Source: Gordionus sp. m RMFG-2023
Taxonomy: Eukaryota; Nematomorpha; Gordioida; Chordodea; Parachordodidae
Reading direction: 5' to 3'
Length of the DNA stretch: 64,000 nucleotides
NCBI RefSeq assembly: GCF_954871325.1
Contig: NC_088775.1
Location: forward strand, 55,281,561 to 55,345,560
Below are positions 46,301 through 62,000 of the stretch, piece by piece. Made by a program: the position numbers and the translations under genes. The stretch's first letter is position 1. Each line of letters opens with the position of its first letter. Below the pieces are notes generated by a model. That model was not told the DNA's origin and made no database searches. It saw only the letters and a program-made list of their open reading frames with translations.

Positions 46301-49300
46301 TGTTAAATTAATATTTCAGTAAAAGTGTACTATAGAAAAGTGACAATTGTCATAATCGTTATTTATGAACTTTTTTGAGTTTTTATAAAGTAAATAGGTA
46401 AAAATATGTTTTGTAAACATGTTAAATTAATATTTCAGTGAAAGTGTACTTTAGAAAAGTGACAATTGTCATAATCGTTATTTTTGAACTTTTTTGAGTT
46501 TTTTTAAATTAAATAGGTAAAAATATGTTTTGTAAACATGTTTAATTAATATTTCAGTGAAAGTGTAGTATAGAAAAGTGACAATTGTCATAATCGTTAT
46601 TTGTGAACTTTTTTTAAAGTAAATAAGTAAAAATAGGTTTTGTAAACAGGTTAAATTAATATTTCAGTGAAAGTGTAGTATAGAAAAGTGACAATTGTCA
46701 TAATCGTTATTTGTGAACTTTTTTTAAAGTAAATAAGTAAAAATAGGTTTTGTAAACATGTTAAATTAATATTTCAGTGAAAGTGTAGTATAGAAAAGTG
46801 ACAATTGTCATTATCGTTATTTTTGAACTTTTTTAAAGTAAATAGGTAAAAATATGTTTTGTAAACATGTTAAATTAATATTTAAGTGAAAGTGTAGTAT
46901 AGAAAAGTGACAATTGTCATAATCCTTATTTTTAAACTTTTTTGAGTTTTTTTAAAGTAAATAGGTAAAAATATGTCTTGTAAACAAGTTAAACTAATAT
47001 TTCAGTGAAATTGTAGTATAAAAAAGTGACAATTGTCATAATCGTTATTTTTGAACTTTTTTGAGTTTTTTTAAAGTAAATAGGTAAAAATATGTTTTGT
47101 AAACATGTTTAATTAATATTTCAGTGAAAGTGTAGTATAGAAAAGTGACAATTGTCATAATCGTTATTTTTAAACTTTCTTGAGTTTTTTTAAAGTAAAT
47201 ACGTAAAAATATGTTATGTAAACAAGTTAAACTAATATTTCAGTGAAAGTGTACTGTAGAAAAGTGACAATTGTCATAATCGTTATTTTTGAACTTTTTT
47301 GAGTTTTTTTAAAGTAAATAGGTAAAACTATGTTTTGCAAACATGTAAAATTAATATTTCAGTGAAAGTGTAGTATAGAAAAGTGACAATTGTCATAATC
47401 GTTATTTTTGAACTTTTTTGAGTTTTTTTAAAGTAAATGGGTAAAAATATGTTTTATAAACATGTTAAATTAATATTTCAGTGAAATTGTACTGTAGAAA
47501 AGTGACATTGGTATAATCGTTATTTTTGAACTTTTTTAAGTTTTATTAAAGTAAATATGTAAAAATATGTTTTGTAAACATGTTAAATTAATACTTCAGT
47601 GAAAGTGTACTGTAGAAAAGTGACAATTGTCACAATAGTTATTTTACACTTTTTTGAGTTTTTTTAAAGTAAATGGGTAAAAGATGTTAAATTAATATTT
47701 CAGTGAAAGTGTACTGTAGAAAAGTGACAATAGTCATAATCGTTATTTTTAAACTTTTGAGTTTTTTTAAAGCAAATAGATAAAAATATGTTTTGTAAAC
47801 ATTTTAAATTAAAAATTCAGTGAAAGTGTAGTATAGAAAAGTGACAATTGTCATAATCGTTATTTTTGAACATTTTTGAGTTTTTTTAAAGTAAATAGGT
47901 AAAAATATGTTTTGTAAATATGTTAAATTAATATTTAAGTGAAAGTGTAGTATAAAAAAGTGACAATTGTCATAATCGTTATTTTTGAACTTTTTTGAGT
48001 TTTTTTAAAGTAAATAGGTAAAACTATGTTTTGTAAACATGTTAAATTAATATTTCAGTGAAAGTGTAGTATAGAAAAGTGACAATTGTCATAATCGTTA
48101 TTTTTGAACTTTTTTGAGTTTTTTTAAAGTAAATGGGTAAAAATATGTTTTATAAACATGTTAAATTAATATTTCAGTGAAAGTGTACTGTAGAAAAGTA
48201 ACATTGGTATAATCGTTATTTTTGAACATTTTTGAGTTTTTTTAAAGTAAATGGGTAAAAATATGTTTTATAAACATGTTAAATTAATATTTCATAAAGT
48301 GTACTATAGAAAAGTGACAATTGGTATAATCATAATTTTTGAACTTTTTTAAGTTTTTTTAAAGTATATATGTAAAAATATGTTTTGTAAACATGTTAAA
48401 TTAATACTTAAGTGAAAGTGTAGTATAGAAAAGTGACAATTGTCATAATCGTTATTTTTGAACTTTTTTAAAGTAAATAGGTAAAAATATGTTTTGTAAA
48501 CATGTTAAATTAATATTTAAGTGAAAGTGTAGTATAGAAAAGTGACAATTGTCATAATCCTTATTTTTAAACTTTTTTGAGTTTTTTTAAAGTAAATAGG
48601 TAAAAATATGTCTTGTAAACAAGTTAAACTAATATTTCAGTGAAATTGTAGTATAAAAAAGTGACAATTGTCATAATCGTTATTTTTGAACTTTTTTGAG
48701 TTTTTTTAAAGTAAATAGGTAAAAATATGTTTTGTAAACATGTTTAATTAATATTTCAGTGAAAGTGTAGTATAGAAAAGTGACAATTGTCATAATCGTT
48801 ATTTTTAAACTTTCTTGAGTTTTTTTAAAGTAAATAGGTAAAAATATGTTTTGTAAACAAGTTAAACTAATATTTCAGTGAAAGTGTACTGTAGAAAAGT
48901 GACAATTGTCATAATCGTTATTTTTGAACTTTTTTGAGTTTTTTTAAAGTAAATAGGTAAAACTATGTTTTGCAAACATGTAAAATTAATATTTCAGTGA
49001 AAGTGTAGTATAGAAAAGTGACAATTGTCATAATCGTTATTTTTGAACTTTTTTGAGTTTTTTTAAAGTAAATGGGTAAAAATATGTTTTATAAACATGT
49101 TAAATTAATATTTCAGTGAAAGTGTACTGTAGAAAAGTGACATTGGTATAATCGTTATTTTTGAACTTTTTTAAGTTTTATTAAAGTAAATATGTAAAAA
49201 TATGTTTTGTAAACATGTTAAATTAATACTTCAGTGAAAGTGTACTGTAGAAAAGTGACAATTGTCATAATCGTTATTTGTGAACTTTTTTGAGTTTTTT

Positions 49301-52300
49301 TAAAGTAAATGGGTAAAAATATGTTAAATTAATATTTCAGTGAAAGTGTACTGTAGAAAAGTGACAATAGTCATAATCGTTGTTTTTAAACTTTTTTGAG
49401 TTTTTTTAAAGCAAATAGATAAAAATATGTTTTGTAAACATTTTAAATTAATAATTCAGTGAAAGTGTAGTATAGAAAAGTGACAATTGTCATAATCGTT
49501 ATTTTTGAACATTTTTGAGTTTTTTTAAAGTAAATGGGTAAAAATATGTTTTATAAACATGTTAAATTAATATTTCATAAAGTGTACTATAGAAAAGTGA
49601 CAATTGGTATAATCATTATTTTTGAACTTTTTTAAGTTTTTTTAAAGTATATATGTAAAAATATGTTTTGTAAACATGTTAAATTAATACTTAAGTGAAA
49701 GTGTACTGTAGAAAAGTGACAATTGTCACAATAGTTATTTTTACACTTTTTTGAGTTTTTTTAAAGTAAATGGGTAAAAATATGTTAAATTAATATTTCA
49801 GTGAAAGTGTACTGTAGAAAGACAATAGTCATAATCGTTATTTTTAAATTTTTTTGAGTATTTTTTAAAGTAAATAGATAAAAATATGTTTTGTAAATAT
49901 GTTAAATTAATATTTCAGTGAAAGTGTAGTATAGAAAAGTGACAATTGTCATAATCGTTATTTTTAAACTTTTTTTAAAGTAAATAGGTAAAAATATGTT
50001 TTGTAAACATGTTAAATTAATATTTCAGTGAAAGTGTACTATAGAAAAGTGACAATTGTCATAATCGTTATTTATGAACTTTTTTGAGTTTTTATAAAGT
50101 AAATAGGTAAAAATATGTTTTGTAAACATGTTAAATTAATATTTCAGTGAAAGTGTACTGTAGAAATGTGACAATTGTAATAATCGTTATTTGTGAACTT
50201 TTTTTAAAGTAAATAAGTAAAAATAGGTTTTGTAAACAGGTTAAATTAATATTTCAGTGAAAGTGTAGTATAGAAAAGTGACATTTGTCATAATCGTTAT
50301 TTGTGAACTTTTTTTAAAGTAAATAAGTAAAAATAGGTTTTGTGAACATGTTAAATTAATATTTCAGTGAAAGTGTAGTATAGAAAAGTGACAATTGTCA
50401 TAATAGTTATTTTTAAACTTTTTTGAGTTTTTTTAAAGTAAATAGGTAAAAATATGTCTTGTAAACAAGTTAAACTAATATTTCAGTGAAAGTGTAGTAT
50501 AAAAAAGTGACAATTGTCATAATCGTTATTTTTGAACTTTTTTGAGTTTTTTTAAAGTAAATAGGTAAAAATATGTTTTGTAAACATGTTTAATTAATAT
50601 TTCAGTGAAAGTGTAGTATAGAAAAATACAATTGTCATAATCGTTATTTTTAAACTTTCTTGAGTTTTTTTAAAGTAAATAGGTAAAAATATGTTTTGTA
50701 AACATGTTTAATTAATATTTCAGTGAAAGTGTAGTATAGAAAAGTGACAATTGTCATAATCGTTATTTGTGAACTTTTTTTAAAGTAAATAAGTAAAAAT
50801 AGGTTTTGTAAACAGGTTAAATTAATATTTCAGTGAAAGTGTAGTATAGAAAAGTGACATTTGTCATAATCGTTATTTGTGAACTTTTTTTAAAGTAAAT
50901 AAGTAAAAATAGGTTTTGTAAACAGGTTAAATTAATATTTCAGTGAAAGTGTAGTATAAAAAAGTGACAATTGTCATAATCGTTATTTTTGAACTTTTTT
51001 GAGTTTTTTTAAAGTAAATAGGTAAAAATATGTTTTGTAAACATGTTTAATTAATATTTCAGTGAAAGTGTAGTATAGAAAAGTGACAATTGTCATAATC
51101 GTTATTTGTGAACTTTTTTTAAAGTAAATAAGTAAAAATAGGTTTTGTAAACAGGTTAAATTAATATTTCAGTGAAAGTGTAGTATAGAAAAGTGACATT
51201 TGTCATAATCGTTATTTGTGAACTTTTTTTAAAGTAAATAAGTAAAAATAGGTTTTGTGAACATGTTAAATTAATATTTCAGTGAAAGTGTAGTATAGAA
51301 AAGTGACAATTGTCATAATAGTTATTTTTAAACTTTTTTGAGTTTTTTTAAAGTAAATAGGTAAAAATATGTCTTGTAAACAAGTTAAACTAATATTTCA
51401 GTGAAAGTGTAGTATAAAAAAGTGACAATTGTCATAATCGTTATTTTTGAACTTTTTTGAGTTTTTTTAAAGTAAATAGGTAAAAATATGTTTTGTAAAC
51501 ATGTTTAATTAATATTTCAGTGAAAGTGTAGTATAGAAAAAGACAATTGTCATAATCGTTATTTTTAAACTTTCTTGAGTTTTTTTAAAGTAAATAGGTA
51601 AAAATATGTTTTGTAAACAAGTTAAACTAATATTTCAGTGAAAGTGTACTGTAGAAAAGTGACAATTGTCATAATCGTTATTTTTGAACTTTTTTGAGTT
51701 TTTTTAAAGTAAATGGGTAAAAATATGTTTTATAAACATGTTAAATTAATATTTCAGTGAAAGTGTACTGTAGAAAAGTAACATTGGTATAATCGTTATT
51801 TTTGAACATTTTTGAGTTTTTTTAAAGTAAATGGGTAAAAATATGTTTTATAAACATGTTAAATTAATATTTCATAAAGTGTACTATAGAAAAGTGACAA
51901 TTGGTATAATCATAATTTTTGAACTTTTTTAAGTTTTTTTAAAGTATATATGTAAAAATATGTTTTGTAAACATGTTAAATTAATACTTAAGTGAAAGTG
52001 TAGTATAGAAAAGTGACAATTGTCATAATCGTTATTTTTGAACTTTTTTAAAGTAAATAGGTAAAAATATGTTTTGTAAACATGTTAAATTAATATTTAA
52101 GTGAAAGTGTAGTATAGAAAAGTGACAATTGTCATAATCCTTATTTTTAAACTTTTTTGAGTTTTTTTAAAGTAAATAGGTAAAAATATGTCTTGTAAAC
52201 AAGTTAAACTAATATTTCAGTGAAATTGTAGTATAAAAAAGTGACAATTGTCATAATCGTTATTTTTGAACTTTTTTGAGTTTTTTTAAAGTAAATAGGT

Positions 52301-55300
52301 AAAAATATGTTTTGTAAACATGTTTAATTAATATTTCAGTGAAAGTGTAGTATAGAAAAGTGACAATTGTCATAATCGTTATTTTTAAACTTTCTTGAGT
52401 TTTTTTAAAGTAAATAGGTAAAAATATGTTTTGTAAACAAGTTAAACTAATATTTCAGTGAAAGTGTACTGTAGAAAAGTGACAATTGTCATAATCGTTA
52501 TTTTTGAACTTTTTTGAGTTTTTTTAAAGTAAATAGGTAAAACTATGTTTTGCAAACATGTAAAATTAATATTTCAGTGAAAGTGTAGTATAGAAAAGTG
52601 ACAATTGTCATAATCGTTATTTTTGAACTTTTTTGAGTTTTTTTAAAGTAAATGGGTAAAAATATGTTTTATAAACATGTTAAATTAATATTTCAGTGAA
52701 AGTGTACTGTAGAAAAGTGACATTGGTATAATCGTTATTTTTGAACTTTTTTAAGTTTTATTAAAGTAAATATGTAAAAATATGTTTTGTAAACATGTTA
52801 AATTAATACTTCAGTGAAAGTGTACTGTAGAAAAGTGACAATTGTCATAATCGTTATTTGTGAACTTTTTTGAGTTTTTTTAAAGTAAATGGGTAAAAAT
52901 ATGTTAAATTAATATTTCAGTGAAAGTGTACTGTAGAAAAGTGACAATAGTCATAATCGTTGTTTTTAAACTTTTTTGAGTTTTTTTAAAGCAAATAGAT
53001 AAAAATATGTTTTGTAAACATTTTAAATTAATAATTCAGTGAAAGTGTAGTATAGAAAAGTGACAATTGTCATAATCGTTATTTTTGAACATTTTTGAGT
53101 TTTTTTAAAGTAAATGGGTAAAAATATGTTTTATAAACATGTTAAATTAATATTTCATAAAGTGTACTATAGAAAAGTGACAATTGGTATAATCATTATT
53201 TTTGAACTTTTTTAAGTTTTTTTAAAGTATATATGTAAAAATATGTTTTGTAAACATGTTAAATTAATACTTAAGTGAAAGTGTACTGTAGAAAAGTGAC
53301 AATTGTCACAATAGTTATTTTTACACTTTTTTGAGTTTTTTTAAAGTAAATGGGTAAAAATATGTTAAATTAATATTTCAGTGAAAGTGTACTGTAGAAA
53401 GACAATAGTCATAATCGTTATTTTTAAATTTTTTTGAGTTTTTTTTAAAGTAAATAGATAAAAATATGTTTTGTAAATATGTTAAATTAATATTTCAGTG
53501 AAAGTGTAGTATAGAAAAGTGACAATTGTCATAATCGTTTAAACTTTTTTAAAGTAAATAGGTAAAAATATGTTTTGTAAACATGTTAAATTAATATTTC
53601 AGTGAAAGTGTACTATAGAAAAGTGACAATTGTCATAATCGTTATTTATGAACTTTTTTGAGTTTTTATAAAGTAAATAGGTAAAAATATGTTTTGTAAA
53701 CATGTTAAATTAATATTTCAGTGAAAGTGTACTGTAGAAAAGTGACAATTGTCATAATCGTTATTTTTGAACTTTTTTGAGTTTTTTTAAAGTAAATAGG
53801 TAAAAATATGTTTTGTAAACATGTTTAATTAATATTTAAGTGAAAGTGTAGTATAGAAAAGTGACAATTGTCATAATCGTTATTTTTAAACTTTTTTTAA
53901 AGTAAATAGGTAAAAATATGTTTTGTAAACATGTTAAATTAATATTTCAGTAAAAGTGTACTATAGAAAAGTGACAATTGTCATAATCGTTATTTATGAA
54001 CTTTTTTGAGTTTTTATAAAGTAAATAGGTAAAAATATGTTTTGTAAACATGTTAAATTAATATTTCAGTGAAAGTGTACTTTAGAAAAGTGACAATTGT
54101 CATAATCGTTATTTTTGAACTTTTTTGAGTTTTTTTAAATTAAATAGGTAAAAATATGTTTTGTAAACATGTTTAATTAATATTTCAGTGAAAGTGTAGT
54201 ATAGAAAAGTGACAATTGTCATAATCGTTATTTGTGAACTTTTTTTAAAGTAAATAAGTAAAAATAGGTTTTGTAAACAGGTTAAATTAATATTTCAGTG
54301 AAAGTGTAGTATAGAAAAGTGACAATTGTCATAATCGTTATTTGTGAACTTTTTTTAAAGTAAATAAGTAAAAATAGGTTTTGTAAACATGTTAAATTAA
54401 TATTTCAGTGAAAGTGTAGTATAGAAAAGTGACAATTGTCATTATCGTTATTTTTGAACTTTTTTAAAGTAAATAGGTAAAAATATGTTTTGTAAACATG
54501 TTAAATTAATATTTAAGTGAAAGTGTAGTATAGAAAAGTGACAATTGTCATAATCCTTATTTTTAAACTTTTTTGAGTTTTTTTAAAGTAAATAGGTAAA
54601 AATATGTCTTGTAAACAAGTTAAACTAATATTTCAGTGAAATTGTAGTATAAAAAAGTGACAATTGTCATAATCGTTATTTTTGAACTTTTTTGAGTTTT
54701 TTTAAAGTAAATAGGTAAAAATATGTTTTGTAAACATGTTTAATTAATATTTCAGTGAAAGTGTAGTATAGAAAAGTGACAATTGTCATAATCGTTATTT
54801 TTAAACTTTCTTGAGTTTTTTTAAAGTAAATACGTAAAAATATGTTATGTAAACAAGTTAAACTAATATTTCAGTGAAAGTGTACTGTAGAAAAGTGACA
54901 ATTGTCATAATCGTTATTTTTGAACTTTTTTGAGTTTTTTTAAAGTAAATAGGTAAAACTATGTTTTGCAAACATGTAAAATTAATATTTCAGTGAAAGT
55001 GTAGTATAGAAAAGTGACAATTGTCATAATCGTTATTTTTGAACTTTTTTGAGTTTTTTTAAAGTAAATGGGTAAAAATATGTTTTATAAACATGTTAAA
55101 TTAATATTTCAGTGAAATTGTACTGTAGAAAAGTGACATTGGTATAATCGTTATTTTTGAACTTTTTTAAGTTTTATTAAAGTAAATATGTAAAAATATG
55201 TTTTGTAAACATGTTAAATTAATACTTCAGTGAAAGTGTACTGTAGAAAAGTGACAATTGTCACAATAGTTATTTTACACTTTTTTGAGTTTTTTTAAAG

Positions 55301-55508
55301 TAAATGGGTAAAAGATGTTAAATTAATATTTCAGTGAAAGTGTACTGTAGAAAAGTGACAATAGTCATAATCGTTATTTTTAAACTTTTGAGTTTTTTTA
55401 AAGCAAATAGATAAAAATATGTTTTGTAAACATTTTAAATTAATAATTCAGTGAAAGTGTAGTATAGAAAAGTGACAATTGTCATAATCGTTATTTTTAA
55501 ACTTTTTT
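40245..55508. repeat. Higher-order repeat B: 7,632 bp, two copies
   Basis: About 40,245-47,876 and 47,877-55,508. The private word TTTTGCAAACATGTAAAA recurs at 41,340, 44,921 and 47,337 in copy one and at 48,972, 52,552 and 54,968 in copy two, each 7,631-7,632 bp on. The rare AAAACTATGTTTTGTAAACA occurs at 40,388 and 48,020 (7,632 bp). Inside each copy a 3,581-bp repeat is visible (41,340 to 44,921). Copies differ only by scattered single bases and an occasional small indel. Confidence 0.9.
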
Positions 55509-58500
55509 TAAAGTAAATAGGTAAAAATATGTTTTGTAAACATGTTAAATTAATATTTCAGTAAAAGTGTACTATAGAAAAGTGACAATTGTCATAATCG
55601 TTATTTATGAACTTTTTTGAGTTTTTATAAAGTAAATAGGTAAAAATATGTTTTGTAAACATGTTAAATTAATATTTCAGTGAAAGTGTACTTTAGAAAA
55701 GTGACAATTGTCATAATCGTTATTTTTGAACTTTTTTGAGTTTTTTTAAATTAAATAGGTAAAAATATGTTTTGTAAACATGTTTAATTAATATTTCAGT
55801 GAAAGTGTAGTATAGAAAAGTGACAATTGTCATAATCGTTATTTGTGAACTTTTTTTAAAGTAAATAAGTAAAAATAGGTTTTGTAAACAGGTTAAATTA
55901 ATATTTCAGTGAAAGTGTAGTATAGAAAAGTGACAATTGTCATAATCGTTATTTGTGAACTTTTTTTAAAGTAAATAAGTAAAAATAGGTTTTGTAAACA
56001 TGTTAAATTAATATTTCAGTGAAAGTGTAGTATAGAAAAGTGACAATTGTCATTATCGTTATTTTTGAACTTTTTTAAAGTAAATAGGTAAAAATATGTT
56101 TTGTAAACATGTTAAATTAATATTTAAGTGAAAGTGTAGTATAGAAAAGTGACAATTGTCATAATCCTTATTTTTAAACTTTTTTGAGTTTTTTTAAAGT
56201 AAATAGGTAAAAATATGTCTTGTAAACAAGTTAAACTAATATTTCAGTGAAATTGTAGTATAAAAAAGTGACAATTGTCATAATCGTTATTTTTGAACTT
56301 TTTTGAGTTTTTTTAAAGTAAATAGGTAAAAATATGTTTTGTAAACATGTTTAATTAATATTTCAGTGAAAGTGTAGTATAGAAAAGTGACAATTGTCAT
56401 AATCGTTATTTTTAAACTTTCTTGAGTTTTTTTAAAGTAAATACGTAAAAATATGTTATGTAAACAAGTTAAACTAATATTTCAGTGAAAGTGTACTGTA
56501 GAAAAGTGACAATTGTCATAATCGTTATTTTTGAACTTTTTTGAGTTTTTTTAAAGTAAATAGGTAAAACTATGTTTTGCAAACATGTAAAATTAATATT
56601 TCAGTGAAAGTGTAGTATAGAAAAGTGACAATTGTCATAATCGTTATTTTTGAACTTTTTTGAGTTTTTTTAAAGTAAATGGGTAAAAATATGTTTTATA
56701 AACATGTTAAATTAATATTTCAGTGAAATTGTACTGTAGAAAAGTGACATTGGTATAATCGTTATTTTTGAACTTTTTTAAGTTTTATTAAAGTAAATAT
56801 GTAAAAATATGTTTTGTAAACATGTTAAATTAATACTTCAGTGAAAGTGTACTGTAGAAAAGTGACAATTGTCACAATAGTTATTTTACACTTTTTTGAG
56901 TTTTTTTAAAGTAAATGGGTAAAAGTATGTTAAATTAATATTTCAGTGAAAGTGTACTGTAGAAAAGTGACAATAGTCATAATCGTTATTTTTAAACTTT
57001 TGAGTTTTTTTAAAGCAAATAGATAAAAATATGTTTTGTAAACATTTTAAATTAATAATTCAGTGAAAGTGTAGTATAGAAAAGTGACAATTGTCATAAT
57101 CGTTATTTTTAAACTTTTTTTAAAGTAAATAGGTAAAAATATGTTTTGTAAACATGTTAAATTAATATTTCAGTAAAAGTGTACTATAGAAAAGTGACAA
57201 TTGTCATAATCGTTATTTATGAACTTTTTTGAGTTTTTATAAAGTAAATAGGTAAAAATATGTTTTGTAAACATGTTAAATTAATTATTCAGTGAAAGTG
57301 TACTTTAGAAAAGTGACAATTGTCATAATCGTTATTTTTGAACTTTTTTGAGTTTTTTTAAAGTAAATAGGTAAAAATATGTTTTGTAAACATGTTTAAT
57401 TAATATTTAAGTGAAAGTGTAGTATAGAAAAGTGACAATTGTCATAATCGTTATTTTTAAACTTTTTTTAAAGTAAATAGGTAAAAATATGTTTTGTAAA
57501 CATGTTAAATTAATATTTCAGTAAAAGTGTACTATAGAAAAGTGACAATTGTCATAATCGTTATTTATGAACTTTTTTGAGTTTTTATAAAGTAAATAGG
57601 TAAAAATATGTTTTGTAAACATGTTAAATTAATATTTCAGTGAAAGTGTACTTTAGAAAAGTGACAATTGTCATAATCGTTATTTTTGAACTTTTTTGAG
57701 TTTTTTTAAATTAAATAGGTAAAAATATGTTTTGTAAACATGTTTAATTAATATTTCAGTGAAAGTGTAGTATAGAAAAGTGACAATTGTCATAATCGTT
57801 ATTTGTGAACTTTTTTTAAAGTAAATAAGTAAAAATAGGTTTTGTAAACAGGTTAAATTAATATTTCAGTGAAAGTGTAGTATAGAAAAGTGACAATTGT
57901 CATAATCGTTATTTGTGAACTTTTTTTAAAGTAAATAAGTAAAAATAGGTTTTGTAAACATGTTAAATTAATATTTCAGTGAAAGTGTAGTATAGAAAAG
58001 TGACAATTGTCATTATCGTTATTTTTGAACTTTTTTAAAGTAAATAGGTAAAAATATGTTTTGTAAACATGTTAAATTAATATTTAAGTGAAAGTGTAGT
58101 ATAGAAAAGTGACAATTGTCATAATCCTTATTTTTAAACTTTTTTGAGTTTTTTTAAAGTAAATAGGTAAAAATATGTCTTGTAAACAAGTTAAACTAAT
58201 ATTTCAGTGAAATTGTAGTATAAAAAAGTGACAATTGTCATAATCGTTATTTTTGAACTTTTTTGAGTTTTTTTAAAGTAAATAGGTAAAAATATGTTTT
58301 GTAAACATGTTTAATTAATATTTCAGTGAAAGTGTAGTATAGAAAAGTGACAATTGTCATAATCGTTATTTTTAAACTTTCTTGAGTTTTTTTAAAGTAA
58401 ATACGTAAAAATATGTTATGTAAACAAGTTAAACTAATATTTCAGTGAAAGTGTACTGTAGAAAAGTGACAATTGTCATAATCGTTATTTTTGAACTTTT

Positions 58501-59066
58501 TTGAGTTTTTTTAAAGTAAATAGGTAAAACTATGTTTTGCAAACATGTAAAATTAATATTTCAGTGAAAGTGTAGTATAGAAAAGTGACAATTGTCATAA
58601 TCGTTATTTTTGAACTTTTTTGAGTTTTTTTAAAGTAAATGGGTAAAAATATGTTTTATAAACATGTTAAATTAATATTTCAGTGAAATTGTACTGTAGA
58701 AAAGTGACATTGGTATAATCGTTATTTTTGAACTTTTTTAAGTTTTATTAAAGTAAATATGTAAAAATATGTTTTGTAAACATGTTAAATTAATACTTCA
58801 GTGAAAGTGTACTGTAGAAAAGTGACAATTGTCACAATAGTTATTTTACACTTTTTTGAGTTTTTTTAAAGTAAATGGGTAAAAGATGTTAAATTAATAT
58901 TTCAGTGAAAGTGTACTGTAGAAAAGTGACAATAGTCATAATCGTTATTTTTAAACTTTTGAGTTTTTTTAAAGCAAATAGATAAAAATATGTTTTGTAA
59001 ACATTTTAAATTAATAATTCAGTGAAAGTGTAGTATAGAAAAGTGACAATTGTCATAATCGTTATT
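55495..59066. repeat. Higher-order repeat C: 1,611- and 1,960-bp copies of the end of repeat B
   Basis: The segment about 53,884-55,495 is repeated at 55,495-57,106 (period 1,611 bp) and again at about 57,106-59,066 (period 1,960 bp because about 350 bp at its start is duplicated once more). Spacing is measured from the GCAAACATG marker at 54,968, 56,579 and 58,539. Confidence 0.85.
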
Positions 59067-62000
59067 TTTGAACATTTTTGAGTTTTTTTAAAGTAAATAG
59101 GTAAAAATATGTTTTGTAAATATGTTAAATTAATATTTAAGTGAAAGTGTAGTATAAAAAAGTGACAATTGTCATAATCGTTATTTTTGAACTTTTTTGA
59201 GTTTTTTTAAAGTAAATAGGTAAAACTATGTTTTGTAAACATGTTAAATTAATATTTCAGTGAAAGTGTAGTATAGAAAAGTGACAATTGTCATAATCGT
59301 TATTTTTGAACTTTTTTGAGTTTTTTTAAAGTAAATGGGTAAAAATATGTTTTATAAACATGTTAAATTAATATTTCAGTGAAAGTGTACTGTAGAAAAG
59401 TAACATTGGTATAATCGTTATTTTTGAACATTTTTGAGTTTTTTTAAAGTAAATGGGTAAAAATATGTTTTATAAACATGTTAAATTAATATTTCATAAA
59501 GTGTACTATAGAAAAGTGACAATTGGTATAATCATAATTTTTGAACTTTTTTAAGTTTTTTTAAAGTATATATGTAAAAATATGTTTTGTAAACATGTTA
59601 AATTAATACTTAAGTGAAAGTGTAGTATAGAAAAGTGACAATTGTCATAATCGTTATTTTTGAACTTTTTTAAAGTAAATAGGTAAAAATATGTTTTGTA
59701 AACATGTTAAATTAATATTTAAGTGAAAGTGTAGTATAGAAAAGTGACAATTGTCATAATCCTTATTTTTAAACTTTTTTGAGTTTTTTTAAAGTAAATA
59801 GGTAAAAATATGTCTTGTAAACAAGTTAAACTAATATTTCAGTGAAATTGTAGTATAAAAAAGTGACAATTGTCATAATCGTTATTTTTGAACTTTTTTG
59901 AGTTTTTTTAAAGTAAATAGGTAAAAATATGTTTTGTAAACATGTTTAATTAATATTTCAGTGAAAGTGTAGTATAGAAAAGTGACAATTGTCATAATCG
60001 TTATTTTTAAACTTTCTTGAGTTTTTTTAAAGTAAATAGGTAAAAATATGTTTTGTAAACAAGTTAAACTAATATTTCAGTGAAAGTGTACTGTAGAAAA
60101 GTGACAATTGTCATAATCGTTATTTTTGAACTTTTTTGAGTTTTTTTAAAGTAAATGGGTAAAAATATGTTTTATAAACATGTTAAATTAATATTTCAGT
60201 GAAAGTGTACTGTAGAAAAGTGACATTGGTATAATCGTTATTTTTGAACTTTTTTAAGTTTTATTAAAGTAAATATGTAAAAATATGTTTTGTAAACATG
60301 TTAAATTAATACTTCAGTGAAAGTGTACTGTAGAAAAGTGACAATTGTCATAATCGTTATTTGTGAACTTTTTTGAGTTTTTTTAAAGTAAATGGGTAAA
60401 AATATGTTAAATTAATATTTCAGTGAAAGTGTACTGTAGAAAAGTGACAATAGTCATAATCGTTGTTTTTAAACTTTTTTGAGTTTTTTTAAAGCAAATA
60501 GATAAAAATATGTTTTGTAAACATTTTAAATTAATAATTCAGTGAAAGTGTAGTATAGAAAAGTGACAATTGTCATAATCGTTATTTTTGAACATTTTTG
60601 AGTTTTTTTAAAGTAAATGGGTAAAAATATGTTTTATAAACATGTTAAATTAATATTTCATAAAGTGTACTATAGAAAAGTGACAATTGGTATAATCATT
60701 ATTTTTGAACTTTTTTAAGTTTTTTTAAAGTATATATGTAAAAATATGTTTTGTAAACATGTTAAATTAATACTTAAGTGAAAGTGTACTGTAGAAAAGT
60801 GACAATTGTCACAATAGTTATTTTTACACTTTTTTGAGTTTTTTTAAAGTAAATGGGTAAAAATATGTTAAATTAATATTTCAGTGAAAGTGTACTGTAG
60901 AAAGACAATAGTCATAATCGTTATTTTTAAATTTTTTTGAGTATTTTTTAAAGTAAATAGATAAAAATATGTTTTGTAAATATGTTAAATTAATATTTCA
61001 GTGAAAGTGTAGTATAGAAAAGTGACAATTGTCATAATCGTTATTTTTAAACTTTTTTTAAAGTAAATAGGTAAAAATATGTTTTGTAAACATGTTAAAT
61101 TAATATTTCAGTGAAAGTGTACTTTAGAAAAGTGACAATTGTCATAATCGTTATTTTTGAACTTTTTTGAGTTTTTTTAAAGTAAATAGGTAAAAATATG
61201 TTTTGTAAACATGTTTAATTAATATTTAAGTGAAAGTGTAGTATAGAAAAGTGACAATTGTCATAATCGTTATTTTTAAACTTTTTTTAAAGTAAATAGG
61301 TAAAAATATGTTTTGTAAACATGTTAAATTAATATTTCAGTAAAAGTGTACTATAGAAAAGTGACAATTGTCATAATCGTTATTTATGAACTTTTTTGAG
61401 TTTTTATAAAGTAAATAGGTAAAAATATGTTTTGTAAACATGTTAAATTAATATTTCAGTGAAAGTGTACTTTAGAAAAGTGACAATTGTCATAATCGTT
61501 ATTTTTGAACTTTTTTGAGTTTTTTTAAATTAAATAGGTAAAAATATGTTTTGTAAACATGTTTAATTAATATTTCAGTGAAAGTGTAGTATAGAAAAGT
61601 GACAATTGTCATAATCGTTATTTGTGAACTTTTTTTAAAGTAAATAAGTAAAAATAGGTTTTGTAAACAGGTTAAATTAATATTTCAGTGAAAGTGTAGT
61701 ATAGAAAAGTGACAATTGTCATAATCGTTATTTGTGAACTTTTTTTAAAGTAAATAAGTAAAAATAGGTTTTGTAAACATGTTAAATTAATATTTCAGTG
61801 AAAGTGTAGTATAGAAAAGTGACAATTGTCATTATCGTTATTTTTGAACTTTTTTAAAGTAAATAGGTAAAAATATGTTTTGTAAACATGTTAAATTAAT
61901 ATTTAAGTGAAAGTGTAGTATAGAAAAGTGACAATTGTCATAATCCTTATTTTTAAACTTTTTTGAGTTTTTTTAAAGTAAATAGGTAAAAATATGTCTT